Part shown: positions 63,667-64,000 of the stretch, one piece after another
How positions within the stretch are numbered: the stretch's first letter is position 1
Layout: every line of letters begins with the position of its first letter
Assembly (NCBI RefSeq): GCF_020150455.1
Contig: NZ_CP083740.1
Coordinates: 4,898,001-4,962,000, forward strand
Reading direction: 5' to 3'
Source: Bremerella sp. TYQ1
GTDB lineage: Bacteria; Planctomycetota; Planctomycetia; Pirellulales; Pirellulaceae
Length of the DNA: 64,000 nt
The notes under the pieces: generated by a model
What the model saw: the letters and a program-made list of their open reading frames with translations, nothing else
Told to the model about the DNA's origin: nothing
The model's database searches: none
Program-made: the position numbers and the translations under genes

Positions 63667-64000
63667 TTAGCGGAACGACTGAGCCTGGCCGGGGAACTCG
63701 CCCGACCGAACTTCGTCGCAATATTGCCGCACGGCGTTGGTAATTGTTTCGCCGATGTTGGCGTATTGCTTCACAAACTTGGGGACGTGCCCTTCAGTTA
63801 AACCGAGCATGTCGTTTAGAACGAGAACCTGGCCGTCGCATTCTTTTCCGGCACCGATTCCGATGGTCGGAATGTCCAGCATGGCCGTGATTTCGGCGGC
63901 GTCGGTTTGCGGAATGCATTCCAGAACGATGCTAAACGCTCCGGCGTCTGCGGCGGCCTTTGCGTCGTTAATAAGTCGATCGCGATCGCGTTGAACGCGG
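63667..64000 (-). CDS. panB: 3-methyl-2-oxobutanoate hydroxymethyltransferase (5' end outside window)
   Basis: The C-terminal part (about 110 residues) of PanB, the first step of pantothenate synthesis from 2-oxoisovalerate. The right edge cuts the gene; the frame is open from base 64000. Visible landmarks are AGAFSIVLECIP, TAMLDIPTIGIGAGKECDGQVLVLNDMLGL and the end PKFVKQYANIGETITNAV. These are the family C-terminal barrel strands, including the ketoacid-binding Glu in VLECIP. The gene ends 53 bases before the YyaL-type start, same strand. panC is not in the window. Confidence 0.9.
   Translation of the reverse strand, partial: RVQRDRDRLINDAKAAADAGAFSIVLECIPQTDAAEITAMLDIPTIGIGAGKECDGQVLVLNDMLGLTEGHVPKFVKQYANIGETITNAVRQYCDEVRSGEFPGQAQSFR

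Overview
The window looks like chromosomal DNA of a planctomycete of the Pirellulales (Blastopirellula/Bremerella/Rhodopirellula-like). The reasons are a sulfatase with a formylglycine CxPxR motif, a giant dehydrogenase-like/HEAT/cytochrome c protein beside an SGNH-hydrolase-like protein, a cysteine-rich BBP7-type beta-barrel protein, the planctomycete-type anti-sigma/FecR-like protein, two related outer-membrane beta-barrel proteins, and many conserved proteins that I recognise only from planctomycetes. Genes are packed on both strands. No rRNA, tRNA, CRISPR array, prophage or transposase gene was seen. I identified genes by reading motifs; no database search was run.

Layout. 1-3.2 kb: a FixL/FixJ-like two-component pair (kinase cut by the left edge), a small membrane protein and an HDOD signalling protein. 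3.3-7 kb: a BBP7-type outer-membrane protein and a membrane FecR-like protein. 7.4-10.5 kb: an hpf-ptsN-ptsH-ptsI cluster, a regulatory phosphotransferase chain with no sugar permease. 11.1-13.8 kb: RNase E/G, ribosomal protein L21 and an intergenic stretch ending in a strong terminator with no gene in front of it, a candidate small RNA. 13.8-21.2 kb: envelope genes (DgkA, LptD-like, a GT-C-type glycosyltransferase, an MMPL/RND exporter). 21.7 kb: a 29-residue very basic protein with its own promoters.

22.1-25.7 kb: a carbohydrate ABC importer (two permeases and a binding protein, no ATPase) interrupted by a REPIN-like inverted repeat. 26-33 kb: penicillin-acylase-family protein, small membrane proteins, an ExeA-like AAA ATPase, RsmE, an exported protein and a TIM-barrel isomerase. 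32.6-43.1 kb: a large exported glycosidase-like protein, Nif3, a three-gene unit (GT2, BshC-like, Eis-like acyltransferase), RpiB, a lipoyl-domain protein that has lost its lysine, and two unknowns. 43.1-49.6 kb: a duplicated YcxB-like membrane protein, sulfatase, HtrA-like protease and polyphosphate kinase. 49.8-64 kb: GmhB, a zinc-ribbon membrane protein, the SGNH/giant cytochrome pair, the two beta-barrel proteins, DUF4112, a YceI lipoprotein with a membrane protein, a YyaL-type thioredoxin-domain protein and the 3' part of panB.

Functionally the window mixes envelope building (LptD, GmhB, glycosyltransferases, DgkA, barrel proteins), polysaccharide use (sulfatase, ABC importer, glycosidase-like protein) and global control (PTS chain, HPF, RNase E/G, two-component pair, polyphosphate). 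I see no single new defence or mobile system. The best leads are the candidate RNA at 13.5-13.8 kb, the 29-residue basic protein, the lysine-less lipoyl protein, the serine-less SGNH protein next to the giant cytochrome, and the GT2/BshC-like/Eis-like unit.
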